Shown here in pieces: positions 22,598-34,730 of a stretch of DNA of 64,000 nucleotides. The notes under the pieces were generated by a model. That model made no database searches. It was not told where the DNA came from and was given only the letters and a program-made list of their open reading frames with translations. Position 1 is the stretch's first letter; every line of letters begins with the position of its first letter. The DNA comes from Coniferiporia sulphurascens (lineage: Eukaryota > Basidiomycota > Agaricomycetes > Hymenochaetales > Hymenochaetaceae), in the NCBI GenBank assembly GCA_002794785.1, contig NBBA01000005.1, forward strand, positions 434,001-498,000, given 5' to 3'. Made by a program: the position numbers and the translations under genes.

Positions 22598-24082
22598 TAT
22601 GGAAGTGGAAGTCATTCTTGGCTTCGCTCCCGCCGAGCGCCGCTCAAAGATTTTTCACCTGAGGCCAGCAGGCAGTGCTTTGGAAGTGGTCCAAGACATA
22701 GGAGGGCCGGGAGAGGGTTGGGGTTTTCTGAGGAAAAGGTGCAGGCTGGTGAAGAAACCGAAGAGCATGTCATATCCTGGCTCCAGAGCAGCGTTCGACA
22801 GCACTGGGCGGCCTGCCGACACGCTGCACTGTTCACTGGCACGTACAGCATGCAGAAAGCTTTCTGAGGCGTCATTGCGTACGGAAGTACCTGATTTCCC
22901 GGTAGGCGGAAGGTCGAGGATGCGGGTACCAGCTCTGTTGGCCGTCTCACCACCGCGGTCCACGATCACGCCTACTTCACGGCCATTCATGGCCTTCTAA
23001 GTTCTTCTGGTTGGATGGGCTTCATCAGGTGCTGTTCGTGTCCTGTCGACGGCACGGCTGGTATTCGGGCTATTATTTCCGGTCTGCGAGAGAAATTGAT
23101 ACCGTCGAGAGTGCGATACGATACAGTTACGCACGTGCGGGCGGGGACCCAGAGCACCAAATAGAGCCCGCGTCCGCTCAATCAATACAGATGCTACTTC
23201 GAGCGGAATTACGAGAACATTTCGCTTCTAGAACGCACTCCAATGCAGCGGCAGTGATTCAGGATTTCCTATGCTGCTCCCTCGCTGGGCGGTTACATCC
23301 TCCTTTCCTCGCTTCAACCACTTGTGCACCCCCGTCTGACGAGCAATGGTCGTGCACGCCAAATTTTACAGAAGCCCGAGAACGGTCTACCCATCGTTCA
23401 GTCTGATTGTCAACAGACACATCCTGCGACACGGCGCGCGCACCCGTACTAGGCGACGCCTCGTGTGTACAAACGCCGTCTCAGGTTGCGAGTCGCGTGC
23501 TGTGCCGGCTCAGCAGGAGCGCCAGGTCGACTGGGCAATGGTGCGCTATTTATTTGAATTTCCACTCTGCTTTTCACCAAATGATGTACTGGTTTTACTG
23601 GCAGACGACAATGGACCGTCGGGACGAAGAAAAGGATGGACGGGCACAGGAAGGGGCGGACGTTCGAGTATGTTCGCGCCTTGTATACGATGGATTTCTT
23701 CACTGAAACTTACTGCAGCACCCACGGCTCAAGGGCTCTACGGCAACAGATACGCTTCCCATAGACAGCGCCACGCCAACTCGTACTAGTCTGGCACAGG
23801 CCGGCTTGCACGCAGTGGACGACGACGCGTTGACGGACATCAGCGACTTCGATCTGGATGGTGACTGTGCGGCAGAGAATTCTCAGAGCGAGGATGCGCG
23901 CATTCGCGCCAAACGCCGACATTATTCGAAGGGTGCACGCGTGTTCTTCGTGAGTAGTCTTTTAGTGCTCCTTCGGCCGTAGGAAACGAGTCATTGACGC
24001 GCGCCTGACCGCACAGACATGCAAAGGGTTTCTGGAGCATTGCCTCCGAAGGCTTCGCGGGAAGTCTAAAAGGCGCGCCTGA
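22598..24082 (+). CDS. Gene P of unit 1, unknown function
   Basis: I do not recognise the family. The best-supported part is the 3' end. An exon ending near 23539 carries QQERQVDWAM. Next comes an exon TTMDRRDEEKDGRAQEGAD (23.6 kb), then an acidic exon with LPIDSATPTRTSLAQAGL and AVDDDALTDISDFDLDGD, running into a basic stretch AKRRHYSKGARVFF at 23949. An intron GTGAGT to CACAG follows, and a last exon 24017-24082 encodes TCKGFLEHCLRRLRGKSKRR with a TGA stop. The same exon order, splice sites and stop occur in the other two copies. The 5' half (MEVEVILGFAPAERRSKIF at 22.6 kb) is less certain. The acid patch followed by a basic C-terminus suggests a nuclear or nucleic-acid-associated protein, but that is only inference. 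Confidence 0.5.
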
Positions 24083-25300
24083 GCGCCACATCTCATCAAC
24101 GACTATCTATACAAATCAAAAGCCAAAAAGACTCCTTCCCATCACCCATTTTCGCGCTCATTGCACAAAACTAGTATAATCTATCGTATCGCCGACCTAT
24201 CCACCTTCGCTGTTTAATTCGTTCGCCGCCCGCTTTGCCTCTCCATTTTGCCGATGACTAACTAGAGCTTCTTGTATTCGTGCCTTTATTTTACTGATAT
24301 ATACGCCAGGTCCTTTATACACACCCTTTTTGCATAGAAGGACGTTTGATGCCGCTGGTGTTTGCATTGAAGTGCGATGGGATAGGAGATTCTATCTGAG
24401 GGTAATGGGGCCTTACACGATGGGAGGTACCGTGATACTAAATTGAAGGCGAACGCAGTTTGACGCTGTGATCCGTATATCTTCATCATACCCCGCTCCA
24501 CTTCATCTCAACTCATTCGTGGTGCTCGTTGCCTTATCATCTTGTTGACCTGCTTGCTAGAGCCTGCATTCCTCTTTCCTTGCCGCTTGGAGACCAGGAC
24601 TCACACATGGGACATACTAATCGAAGATGGCGAACCCCACTCTTCCTGAACCTGATGGTGCGACCTTCACAGCATTGCTGTACTTTATCCTGCCTCGATG
24701 CGAGATCATTCTACCGCGTCCCCACTCCTCGCCTCGTTGCTGCATTGACTGCTTGCCAAGACCGTCCTACTCCCGTGCTGTTGTCCAGCTGCTGTACATC
24801 TTGAGCCCCTGATACGTGCTTGCGGAGCGCCGACGGGATCCATAGTCTGACGTTGTCGGTCCGAGCGTTTTTAGGTCGTAGCGAGGAGATAGCAAGTATC
24901 TTGGTTGAAGACGGACGCGTGTCATAACTTCCAATATCGACATGATTGGTACCGTTTCGTCGCCCGACTCTTTACTCATACCTTTCGCTGTGCTCCTTGA
25001 GGCTCTGAATATGCCGGTCGCTTATTGGCACTCCCCGCGCCTCGTTCACTCCGCTACCATGCCCACTATGTCTTCAAAGCACAGACGCTTATGAGCTGCA
25101 TCAAAAGGCGCCTGGTACACCAGTACCAGGCCGGGCATTTGATTTCAGACGCAATAAGGATGGAAGAGTCCGCAGATCTGGAGAAGACGCCGCCACGTAC
25201 GTTTGCTATATTACTACCGGTCTACCGGCTTCGCGCTTTAATATCCTCGCCACACATAGAGTCTTTTGTACATACTCTTAATCACAAGAGGCAGTAGGAC

Positions 25301-25899
25301 GTCCGGCATTGTTGACGTGCCCATCGTAGTGCTATTTTTATTTTATTTTTATAATCAGCATTTGTATACCGCAACAGTATATTGTACAAAGCGTAGTGCC
25401 CAAGAGACCTTGGGAAGTACTCCTTTAAGCTAAATAGTTAAGACCTTTGAAATAGTGAGAGGTGATCACATGGTATGAGTGATCTGGGTTTGAGATGTTC
25501 TGTGGAGAGAGAAAGTACGAGAAGTGTCTATAACCGACTAGGAAAATAGGGAAGAGGCGACAATTGAGCGCATCAAAGTACGATAGACACAACATTGTTT
25601 CAATATTTCGCAAACGTGGACAGACAGGATTAACTCGCGAAGTCGATGTCTAGCGCACCTCCAGGTCACTCCACCTCACTACTTTATCCTGCTCGCCGCG
25701 CTCGTCGTCGCTTTATACACGGAGATGGTTGTATGTGGGTGGGGGAACATTCTTTTCGCCATCATTCGGCACCCAAAGAGCAGATAAGCGTGGCTTATGT
25801 AGCGACTAAAGAACAAAAGGGGAAATATTAAAGAATTTTATAAGTATCTCAAAAACAGTACCAGGATTCCGGCCCACGTGTATAAGGTGGCGGATATCG
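25301..25899. other. Junction between repeat units 1 and 2
   Basis: About 0.6 kb with only short ORFs on both strands. No gene supported and no obvious target duplication between the units. Confidence 0.4.
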
Positions 25900-28580
25900 A
25901 TTTTCAACCTGAAAGTGTTAATATTCAAGCGTTATTGTGTAAATTTGGATGCGGATAAATTGCTGCCGTAAATGACGTGTCTCGAATCCGTTGGGGAAAG
26001 ACACTTGTGGGCAAGGAATCATGATAAATCTGGCAGAATATCCGGACGGCACATGCGAAGACATCTTCCCCAAGACTGAACCAAAGGAGGGAATGCTTTT
26101 ACGAACACCACGGTGCGAAGTACGCGACATCTGGAACTCGGGGCGGAAAAGGGGAAGGTAAAAGTAGAAACAAGGAACCTATTAAGACTGCCTTTTTTGA
26201 GTATGCTTCGGACAAAGACATTAATATTGTTCCACGGCCGTCCCGAAAGGTTTGCCACAAAGCCACTAGAGGACGTCCATAAAGGGCCTTTAAGGTGAAG
26301 CAAATCTTAGTCTTTCTCATAAGAGGAAGGCGAATTCCCCGCTCCTCGGACCGGGATATTCACCGATGATTTAAGATTGTAGACGAAAGAAGAGATAGCA
26401 AGAGGGGAGTAGCCGTTTTGATCTTGCACACCTCTCAAAAGAGGTACCGTTACGCGGTAGAGTGCGTGCCGATCTGCCAGTGCTTCGATGATTCTCACCC
26501 GCTCGTCAGCTGCAGTTCCGTGAGCTATTAGTGACCCTCACGGCTACTTTATACATTTAAGGATGTCGATAATACGCCCTTAAAATCCACTCAGGTACAA
26601 TTTGCGTGTGAACGGTAACTTGAGAAGTACGCATGACGGGACGATAAACTGTGAGTCCGAATATGGAGTAGAACGAATGCTTCCTTATACTAAGAGTTTT
26701 GGCAGAGGTACGGGCCGTGAAAACTCGTCAGCTGCACCGGCAGTTATGAAACCATGCTAGAATAATAGTTCCGCGTTGCAAATTATAGGGATGTGTGGGT
26801 TGGCAAGAGGTGCCCGCTAGTTGAGCGATCTTCGCTTTCTGGTGGTGCACCGAAGACGTCGATTATGTGTATACCTTGCTACGAGTTAGGGGAACTTCCA
26901 AAACTTTCTTTGAGTAGTATCGTTCAACGAGATGCGAAGTACTTCGTCTACGGCATACCCCGTGCGCCGAAGGGGCGGTTTGGCATGTACACAATTAATA
27001 CTCGCCCAAACCTTCACAAGTGGGAAGTGGCACATCCCCATTTCCGGATAAGCGTACCGTCTCTTCCGAACCGCGGAGACAATGCCGAGGTCGGTTGTGC
27101 GGGATGCGGACGAGAATGTGCAGCGGGGCGAATAAAGCCGGGAGTTATTGGTGTAACCAGGGGAAGTCGGATGGGAGCCTTGGTTTAGGAGAAGTTGACG
27201 CCTCGGAATTTCGGAGAATCACGATCAGACTGTAGTATGAGCGGCCAAAAGTCAGAAGCATTGATCGTGGAGTTAAAAAGCAGGTTTTAAGATCGTCCAA
27301 AATATCGGCGGACCCCATACAATAATCGCAGGCCGTGCAGGAAATTGCTGTCACGTATGGAGAACATCGTGCCGGCTTCGTGGATTGCCGTATCTTCTGA
27401 ATAGCGGCATACCCATCAGCATTTGAAATCACATTCACAAGGGCACAGCTGCATCGCCGACAGTCAATGCTAGTCACTCACTTGTGTCCGAATTATCCAG
27501 TATCCGGGTATTTGGCTAACCGCGTCGTGAGGAAACCGGGTTGCACAACCCGCGCTGCAGACTCGCGGCCGTATCCTCCCGGGGAGTTCGAGGTTAGTAC
27601 CACGAACGAAAACGTTGTCGTCTGCGCAGGACTTGCTGTGCTGTGTAAAGAATAGAGGGGCTGAAGTAAAATTAAACCACCGAAATCGCGCCCCTTGGCT
27701 CGATCTTGTTCGAGGACTCGGAATCTGAGCCTTTGGGGATTAGCGAGATGCGGGGGCTGCCGTGGTGTTCGAGTTGTTTGGAATGAGGTTTTTCCCGCTC
27801 GAGATACAGAAAATACATGAACAGGACAGTAGAACGCATCTGGCGCACACAAAGTCACCGATGTTGAGAGCAAGTGCTACCAACCTCTAGAGAAACGACA
27901 GGGGGGCTGGCGGAAGCAAATTTGGGAGGCCCTCGGCAGGGTCACGGCCAGTCACCCGGAGAACTAGCCGGGGGGCGTTCCGCGAGGCCTCTCTTCAACC
28001 ATGACTACCCCTTAATCTTGTCCACAGCGACCGTAAGTAAACCAAATGATGCTTTGCGTGTTCAATCGCGGGTTTAATGAGGACTTCTGCAAGGATAAGC
28101 CAGGAGGGCGGCTCGCTTGGGGGCGGACGAAGCTTGGAGGTCGCTACTCGCTATCGATATCGTCTGATATCCTGAACCTCATAATCCTGGGGAGGGGGGA
28201 ATCGTTTGCTGGCAGACTATGGGAATCAACGTCCTGGATTTGTCTGAGTCGACAGGGTTTCTGACAGGAGTTGGATGAATTCATGAAGAAAGGTGCGTTT
28301 ATCACCTCCCTCCTACCCTTGAAACTGATAATCCTTCAGAAGTTTGCAGGTTTGAGATTGACAGTATTTCTTGCTGAACTTTATGGATAGGTCATTATCG
28401 GTATCTTGGGGTCCGAAGTTGTATTGCGGCTTCATGGCATATACGCAATATCTTTCCGGATACTCATCTTCCTCCAATGTCAACGAGCGGATGACCGCGA
28501 TATTCAAGCACACTTTGTTTTGTATTTCTTGTGAAGCCCCCTGGGTACAAATGAGCTCCCTGGTGCGCGATGTCTCTTGT

Positions 28581-28604
28581 TTTCTTTCTTTCTTTCTTTC
28601 TTTC
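28581..28604 (+). repeat. (TTTC)6 microsatellite
   Basis: Six perfect TTTC units inside unit 2; not present at the matching place in unit 1 or 3. Confidence 0.9.
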
Positions 28605-28809
28605 GTATTCGCCATCTTCTAGTTCTCCGTCGATCGCCTTGATCTTGCACCACTTGGTGTCTTGCTTTTGTATTTTTCTGTCACTCTGGATATGGCACAA
28701 AAGTATGTTCTGTGCTGATGGTGGTGTGCAAAAACGAGGCGCGCTACCGACTGGGTCCTCAGGACAAAAAGAAGTGTGCTGGTGCGTTGACTCGACTCAC
28801 CATCAATCT

Positions 28810-30254
28810 TCCCTTATATGGAAATTGCTCTTGGTCTGCCCGCTGCTGCTGACCAGTACTATCGCTGCTCGAGACCTTTTGGCCGAGGATGACTGGCGTT
28901 ACATGGGATATCCTGGGCCGCTATGTTAGTGCCACTGGAGAAGTGCCGGATGTCCCAAAGAAAGTAGCACAAGTCGCTGAATTGAGCGGGAATAGGATCA
29001 TTCCTTGGTGCCAAAACGGCGACTAACAGGGCTCATACCTGCGAATTTGCTGCGTCCTGTGCGGTTTCGTATGCCTTGCGACATGCTTGCAAAGACTCTG
29101 TTATGTTGGCAAGGTGTCTGGTGTTTCCTGGCGAACGGGGTGTTGAAGAGAATTAGGGATACTGGTTGCACACTTGCTGCCGCGGTACGGTTGTTGATGC
29201 CGCTCTTGTCTATACCCCGATTTGCGTCCGGGGTACTTTGATCGTACCCGTCTTCGTTCTACTGAAACTCGGACTGCTCTCCGTCCGCGATGTCCGCCCT
29301 ACGAGTGCAATACGGTGAACGCGCGAGTGGGCAAGCAGTTAGGAGCCCCAATGGAGTCCGCGTCCGTTCAGTCAAATCGGCTGCTGTTTTGAGCGGGATA
29401 TTACGAGAAACCTCGCTTCTAGAGCGCACTCCAATGCAGCGGTACGGCTGAGTATTTCCTGCATTACGCCCTCGAAAGGCGGCTACGCGCTCCTCTTCTT
29501 GCTTCAATCATCAAGACACTCCCATCTGACGAGTGATGGGTGTTCATGTAAAAACCTATCGAGGCTCAAGGGCGATTTATCCGTCATTTAGTCTAATCGT
29601 CAACAGGCACTTTTTAAGACGCAGCGTGCGCTCTCACAGGCAACGCTTCATGTGTACGAACGGTGTCTCAAGCCACGATTCGTATATTAAGTCGGTTCGA
29701 CAGGAGCGTCACGTCGACTGGACGATGGTGCGTTTATTCTCTAGCTTTCTGCTTTTTGTCTGTCTGTTAAGTCGCTGCTTCGGTTGACAGACGACAATTG
29801 ACCATCGAGATGAATGCGGACAGACACAGGAGGAAGGGGATACTCTGGTGTGTTTCTCTTTACTTATAATTGTGCTCATCGCTTACTTTCCCCCTCGAAT
29901 TCCGTAGCCTGAGCGCGCGACGGAAGCAGATTCGCTCCCCATCGACGCATCGACCTCGGTGTTGATTAAATTTACACAAGCCGGTCTGCGCGCAGTGGAC
30001 GACGACGCAATGACGGATGTCAGTGATTTCGACTTGGATGGCGGAGACTCGACCAAGAACACCCAGGGCGCGCGTACGCTGCACGCCAAACGTCAACACC
30101 ATTCCAAAGGCGCGCGTATTTTCTTTGTGAGTAGTCTGTCGGCACGTTTCCGTCTGTAGGAAACAATTTACTGAGCACTGACATGCAGACGTGCAAAAGC
30201 TTCCTTGAGCACTGTATTCGAAGCCTTCGCAGGAAGCATAAAAGGTGCACCTGA
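28810..30254 (+). CDS. Gene P of unit 2, diverged paralogue
   Basis: Aligned to P of unit 1: YPSFSLIVNRHFLR and QERHVDWTM (29.55-29.73 kb), then after an intron-like gap an acidic exon with DSLPIDAST, FTQAGLRAVDDDAMTDVSDF and DLDGG (29.93-30.05 kb), the basic stretch HHSKGARIFF, a GTGAGTAGTCT donor, and the last exon TCKSFLEHCIRSLRRKHK ending at TGA 30252-30254. The acidic motif and C-terminus are kept while the middle part carries stops in the frame that is open in unit 1 (near 29.6 kb), so it is either spliced differently or decaying. Confidence 0.4.
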
Positions 30255-30600
30255 TCGCTGCTCCCCATCAAAATTACTCGATATTCAGGGATGGGTTCCC
30301 TCAATCATTCATTTCTTTCTTATGCACATCAGTAATATCTATTACATCGCCAACTTACATCGCTTCGGTATTTAATTTCTATGCGGCGCCTCCTGCTCTG
30401 TCGCTTACCAACTTACTATTTTGACTGTAGAGTTTATTGACCCGTGCCCTTGCTTCGCTGCTGTACATGACAGATCTCCTATGGAAATATATACACGCAT
30501 TCTTCTTGCATCAAAGGATAGCTAATATTGCTATCGAGTGTATTAACGTGCGACTGGAGTGGAAGGCATCAAATGAAAGGTGAATATTATATGCTTGTAT

Positions 30601-31944
30601 AGCTAATAATTCGGTGTGCCGGACATTCAGTTGTGCCGACTCGTCTGCCGAAAATTCGACCCAGTTTCTCGTACGTCTCGCAAGTTCAGGTACGGTACTT
30701 TCAAGTTAGCCGAGGAATGCGTTTGTGCACGGACGACCGGTAGAAACCATCAATGTTGACTCATGAATGGCTGCGACTGCGAATTCCTCGGCCTCAGGGC
30801 TCTTTCTTTCTTGATTTAACAACGGTCCAGCAAAACCAGAGGTTTGCGCCGCCCTCGCAATTCATGTCTTCGGGAGGAAGCTCCTGTGTCGGAGAAGTTG
30901 GGAGAACGCAACAATTGAGGGATCACGCGATTACGCCATGTGGGTGGATTTGCCAATCGGACTTCCAACCCGTAAACCCGTTTCGACGAATGTGATTTCG
31001 TCGTTTTAGGAGTAAGCTATGTTTGTTCAACCTTGTACAGCCTGAAAATGATAAGGAGTCCCGGATAACAAGGATCAGGGTTGTTGGAACGAAACTTCCA
31101 TTGCCGCTGTCTGTAGCGTTGATTTAGAGTCCCGGGTTCAGTAGCCTCTGGCGATCCAGCTTTCCAATCCAAGTTGCGGTGCGATGTGATGCGCTATTCA
31201 CTCGAGCGAGTACTATCCCTGGGAGGGTGGTGAAACTTCTTGGAAATAAGTCTAGCTATTTCGACTGAAGGCTCGTGAACCTGTGAACATGCCAGCAATT
31301 AATAGCGTTGAATAATCGACCGGGTATGCCTTGAAGGCGTTCGCCGGCTAGTACAGCGTCCGGAGAAGAGTGAGTATCAAACTACATTTAAGTTCCGCAG
31401 CAGCCTAGCTGATACCGAGATCCGGATTATAATGCGTGCCCGCCGTGAACATGGCGGGAAAGACACGCCAAGTACCGTCGGACTCAGCCGGCCACGCTGA
31501 GAAACCCTGCCGGTGTGAGGACCCTATATAATTTACAAACCAGACCAGCGAGCGCCGAAGGCCGGGGAGCTGGCAGATCCTGGAAATGCTGTAGATTTCC
31601 AAGTTCCTTGAAAAAATCCCACTCCACTCCAAAAGCGAGGCGTGATGGGGATTTTCGCCCTTACTATGCTCATTTCATTCAGATATCCATGCGTTTTCTG
31701 TTAGCAGCGGTCCGCACCGTACCGCGTGGGCGATCTTTGAGTCGCTTCGAACCGAGGTAGACCCGCGGAGTCCGTGATGAAGGATCCGTTTTATTAGGTA
31801 ATAGATGCTAGACTAACTCGTGATTGTGGGAAGAAGCTGCCATTTGCTGCTTTCGGTTTTTTCCGTGCATCGTACGTCGTGCGCGTCGGGGAGCGAGGAT
31901 GAGAGGAGGCGTCCGCGACGAACACAATCCTATAACTCAATACG
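30601..31944. other. Upstream region of LSM3
   Basis: About 1.3 kb after the end of unit 2. Only short ORFs; no recognisable motif. The right part should contain the LSM3 promoter. Confidence 0.45.
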
Positions 31945-32680
31945 ATGAACGGCACGTCTGAGGGAATCCAGGAACCTTTCGATCTCATTCGGCTCTCGCT
32001 CAATGAACGCGTCTTCGTTAAGCTGCGCGGCGACCGCGAGCTCAATGGTGTCCTGCATGTGCGTTTTGCCAGACTACTCTTGCACAGCGGGTTCCCTGCT
32101 AACTGCGGGCTTCGACCTGTTTATCCTGATATCCTAATCGCGATCTTTGTGCTACGCTTTTCTGGGTATTGAATAGGCTTATGACGGGCATATGAATCTT
32201 ATCTTGAGCGACGTAGAGGAGACGATCATGCTCGTCGATGGCGACGAGGTCGCACCTCCACCGGCACGTATAAACGTGAGCCTTTTCCCCTCAACTTCGA
32301 ACAAGCGCTAGCGCACGTTACTAAACACGACCTGAATCCCAATCCAATGCAATCCCATACCCTTACCTCATCCGGGAATATAGGTGGCAAAACGCAAAAT
32401 GGAGATGCTCTTTGTGCGAGGCGACGGTGTGATACTGGTGAGTCATCCCCTGAGTCACCCCTTGCCTTCCCTGCATCCCTGCACTACCCAACCTCCCACA
32501 CTGCGCATCTTCTCCGCTCTTCCTAAATGTCCGAAGTCCGGAAATACGTATTTCCCCTTTTCCCCGCTCTCTTCCCCTCCCTGTCTTCCTCTTTCCCTTT
32601 CTGGATCATCTAAGCGCCGATATCTGACGGTTTGCGTTTCCGGTGCCTTCGTCCAGGTTTCACCTCCCTTGCGGGCATGA
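31945..32680 (+). CDS. LSM3: U6 snRNA-associated Sm-like protein LSm3
   Basis: LSm3 is a subunit of the Lsm2-8 ring that binds the U6 snRNA 3' end in the nucleus and of the Lsm1-7 ring in mRNA decay. Four exons: 31945-32058, 32177-32275, 32384-32437 and 32657-32680. All junctions are GT-AG and in phase 0, giving 96 aa. Sm motif 1 is in [20 protein letters not shown] and [20 protein letters not shown]; Sm motif 2 is [16 protein letters not shown], with the RGDG signature. The last exon encodes only VSPPLRA and the stop. Length fits known LSm3 proteins (89-102 aa). The gene looks intact and sits between repeat units. Confidence 0.95.
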
Positions 32681-33520
32681 ATGGGCATGTATCGGCGCTC
32701 ATGGAGGCAGGACACCCCCTCCCGGTCGTTTAAGTTTGTTCGCCTGTGCATCTCACCATGAGTCCCCCGAATCCGGACTAGCATCTCGGGCTACGCAGGA
32801 TCGCGAAGCAGGGCGTGAGAGTGCGGGAGATCAGCAGGCACAACGGGTGTGCCGGGGAAACACAATTTCGCAATTTCGCCATTCAGTTCAAGTCAGCCTA
32901 AAGTAAACTCTACCCTCGGCACACAGGCCAGCTGTTTATGTCTGCTCCGACCCCCCTCCTCCCACCCCTTCGTTTTACCAGCCTCGATTTGTGCTTCCCA
33001 GTCCCGCAGCGAGTTCTGCCGTCTGAAGCGACATGCTCGTGCCCTTCCGTGTGACCCATCTTCTTCCTCGCTTTCCTTTTCCCCCCTTTCCCTTTCCTTT
33101 TTCTTCGTATTCAGTCAATGTGCTATCCAACCTATCATCAAGCTCCGTGTATCTCCCCCAAGCCCTTGTACTGCTTTCAGAAAACAGCCCGCGGGGTGGA
33201 TTTTTTACCCCCCTCTCCCCCTCTCCCTTTGCGAAAGACGCGTGTACATGGGCCCCACAGGTCCCAAGCCGCAAGGCCATGAAGATCGCACTATACTAAG
33301 CCGGTGCTAGCATCCCGCCTTTGGGACAGACAGCAGGGTAGCGTAGCGCACAATTGCTTCCGTTTCCCTGCTAGTCTTCCGTGGCAAGTACGCTTAACCC
33401 TAACCAACTCCGTCCCTCCGTGTCGATCGATGCCGCGTGCGAGCCATGTCCGTCCGGTCGGAGCTGGCGCCTCGCTGTACACCTCGCCGGGCGCGCGGCC
33501 CTGCACGTCCGAGAAGCACC

Positions 33521-33650
33521 GGCTCAGTTCAGCTCAGCTCAGCTCAGCTCGGCCTAACCCCAGTTCAACTCAGCTCAACCCAACTTAACTTAGCTTAACT
33601 CAAACTCGACTCAATCTAAACCCGACCCAACCCAACTTGGCTTCAACCCT
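33521..33650 (+). repeat. Degenerate pentanucleotide repeat
   Basis: A run of CAGCT-type pentamers (AGCTC repeated about six times) grades into AACTC, AACCC and ACTTA variants over about 130 bp. Confidence 0.8.
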
Positions 33651-33854
33651 GCTCGGGCGCACAGCGCCACAGCGCTGGTGATTAGGGTTCTCTCATGCAA
33701 CGCTGCACACTTCCCCGCTCCCGCTCCACATCATATTTGTGTGAGTACCGCCGCGCAAAGGGGGGGAGCTTACCAGCTTATTCACGTGAATGAAATAAGT
33801 TGAAGCACACGCACGCATGCATGCGTGCGGGTGGATGAGTACTAGTGATTCAGT

Positions 33855-33940
33855 AAGTGAGCGAATGAGCGAGCGAGTGAGGGGTTTGTTTTAATAGCGT
33901 AAAAGGGGGCAAGCGAGCGAGCGAACGAACGAACGAAAAT
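33855..33940 (+). repeat. GAGC/GAAC tetranucleotide repeats
   Basis: Two blocks, GAGCGAATGAGCGAGCGAG and GCGAGCGAGCGAACGAACGA, separated by 30 bp. Confidence 0.8.
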
Positions 33941-34600
33941 TCAAGTGCATGAATAAGCTAGAGGCCACGTAATGGGTTTGGACTGTACGGCTGTACCGCG
34001 CCCGCGATACGTGTGCGTGACACGTAAGCCCTCAGGTTCCGAGGAGACGGAACCAAAATAATAGAGTGCTTGTATTGAAGCCCGATATCAATATCAACTT
34101 GAATCCATACCTGGCGCTGCTGTGTCGGTGTGCCGCTAGGCGCGTATCGGAGCTTCATCATTGCTCAGGGCCCATCGCCCGTCAAGCAAACAACAAAAAA
34201 GTGGTGTTGAGGCTTGAGGCTTGGGGCTTGATATTAATGTGTGAGCGTCACGGTTGAGCGCCAGACGTCTTTCAATACTCTGCTTTGTGTGCATCATCAA
34301 CATCAACATCAATATCAATACTTGTTAACATTAATACTGCCTGCGTACATGGAACTCAAGCCTGAGGCTAGTACTGTTAGCTCCGAGTCCCCATTGACAC
34401 CGCCGGTACCACCCTCAGGATCACTGCACTATGTACAATATGTATGTACATCAGAAAAGAATCGAGGACCTCTCTCAAGTTCAAGTTACTTACCAAGAAC
34501 GGCGTCCACACCCACACCGTATGAAACACGACTACAACTACAACCACAGCTACACCTAAACACGTGAACACAGGGGACACAAGGGACACGTCACCCTCCA

Positions 34601-34662
34601 CTCCCAATCCCGATCCCGATCCCACTTCCGATTCCGATTCCGACTCCGACTCCGATTCCAGC
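34601..34662 (+). repeat. TCCGAT/CCCGAT hexanucleotide repeat
   Basis: About nine imperfect hexamers of the form (T/C)CCGA(T/C). Confidence 0.8.
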
Positions 34663-34690
34663 ACCAGGATCCAATATCAATATCCAATAT

Positions 34691-34730
34691 CCTGAGTCCT
34701 GAGTCCTGAGTCCTGGGTCCTGAGTCCTGG
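34691..34730 (+). repeat. CCTGAGT heptanucleotide repeat
   Basis: About 5.5 copies, one with G in place of A. Confidence 0.85.

Larger units (their letters stand above)
20348..25300 (+). repeat. Repeated Q/P unit, copy 1
   Basis: This roughly 5-kb segment is repeated in inverted orientation at about 43.35-48.19 kb and, more diverged, in direct orientation at about 25.9-30.6 kb. Copies 1 and 3 share long runs that look almost identical over 22.6-24.5 kb and drift apart toward both ends. It holds gene Q (minus), gene P (plus), and a weakly conserved third reading frame near 24.94-25.3 kb (R, with the shared pattern PDSLLIPFAV against PDSLIIPLAV). No terminal inverted repeat or target duplication was found, so it may be a segmental duplication rather than a transposon. 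Confidence 0.75.
25900..30600 (+). repeat. Repeated Q/P unit, copy 2 (diverged, direct orientation)
   Basis: The copy follows unit 1 almost directly. The P half is recognisable at nucleotide level (28.77-30.55 kb against 22.56-24.4 kb), as is the block at 27.88-28.03 kb (against 21.68-21.82 kb). The Q half is recognisable mainly at protein level near 26.0-26.3 kb. The left boundary is therefore approximate. Confidence 0.6.

Noticed and set aside
20348..25300. Divergent Q/P genes as a homeodomain mating-type pair
   Set aside because: The divergent, multicopy, fast-evolving layout is suggestive, but no WFxNxR homeodomain signature is visible in any frame, and the usual neighbours are absent.
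26793..27188. 131-codon plus-strand ORF with Cys-rich C-terminal part
   Set aside because: Not conserved in units 1 or 3, no splice context and no recognised motif.
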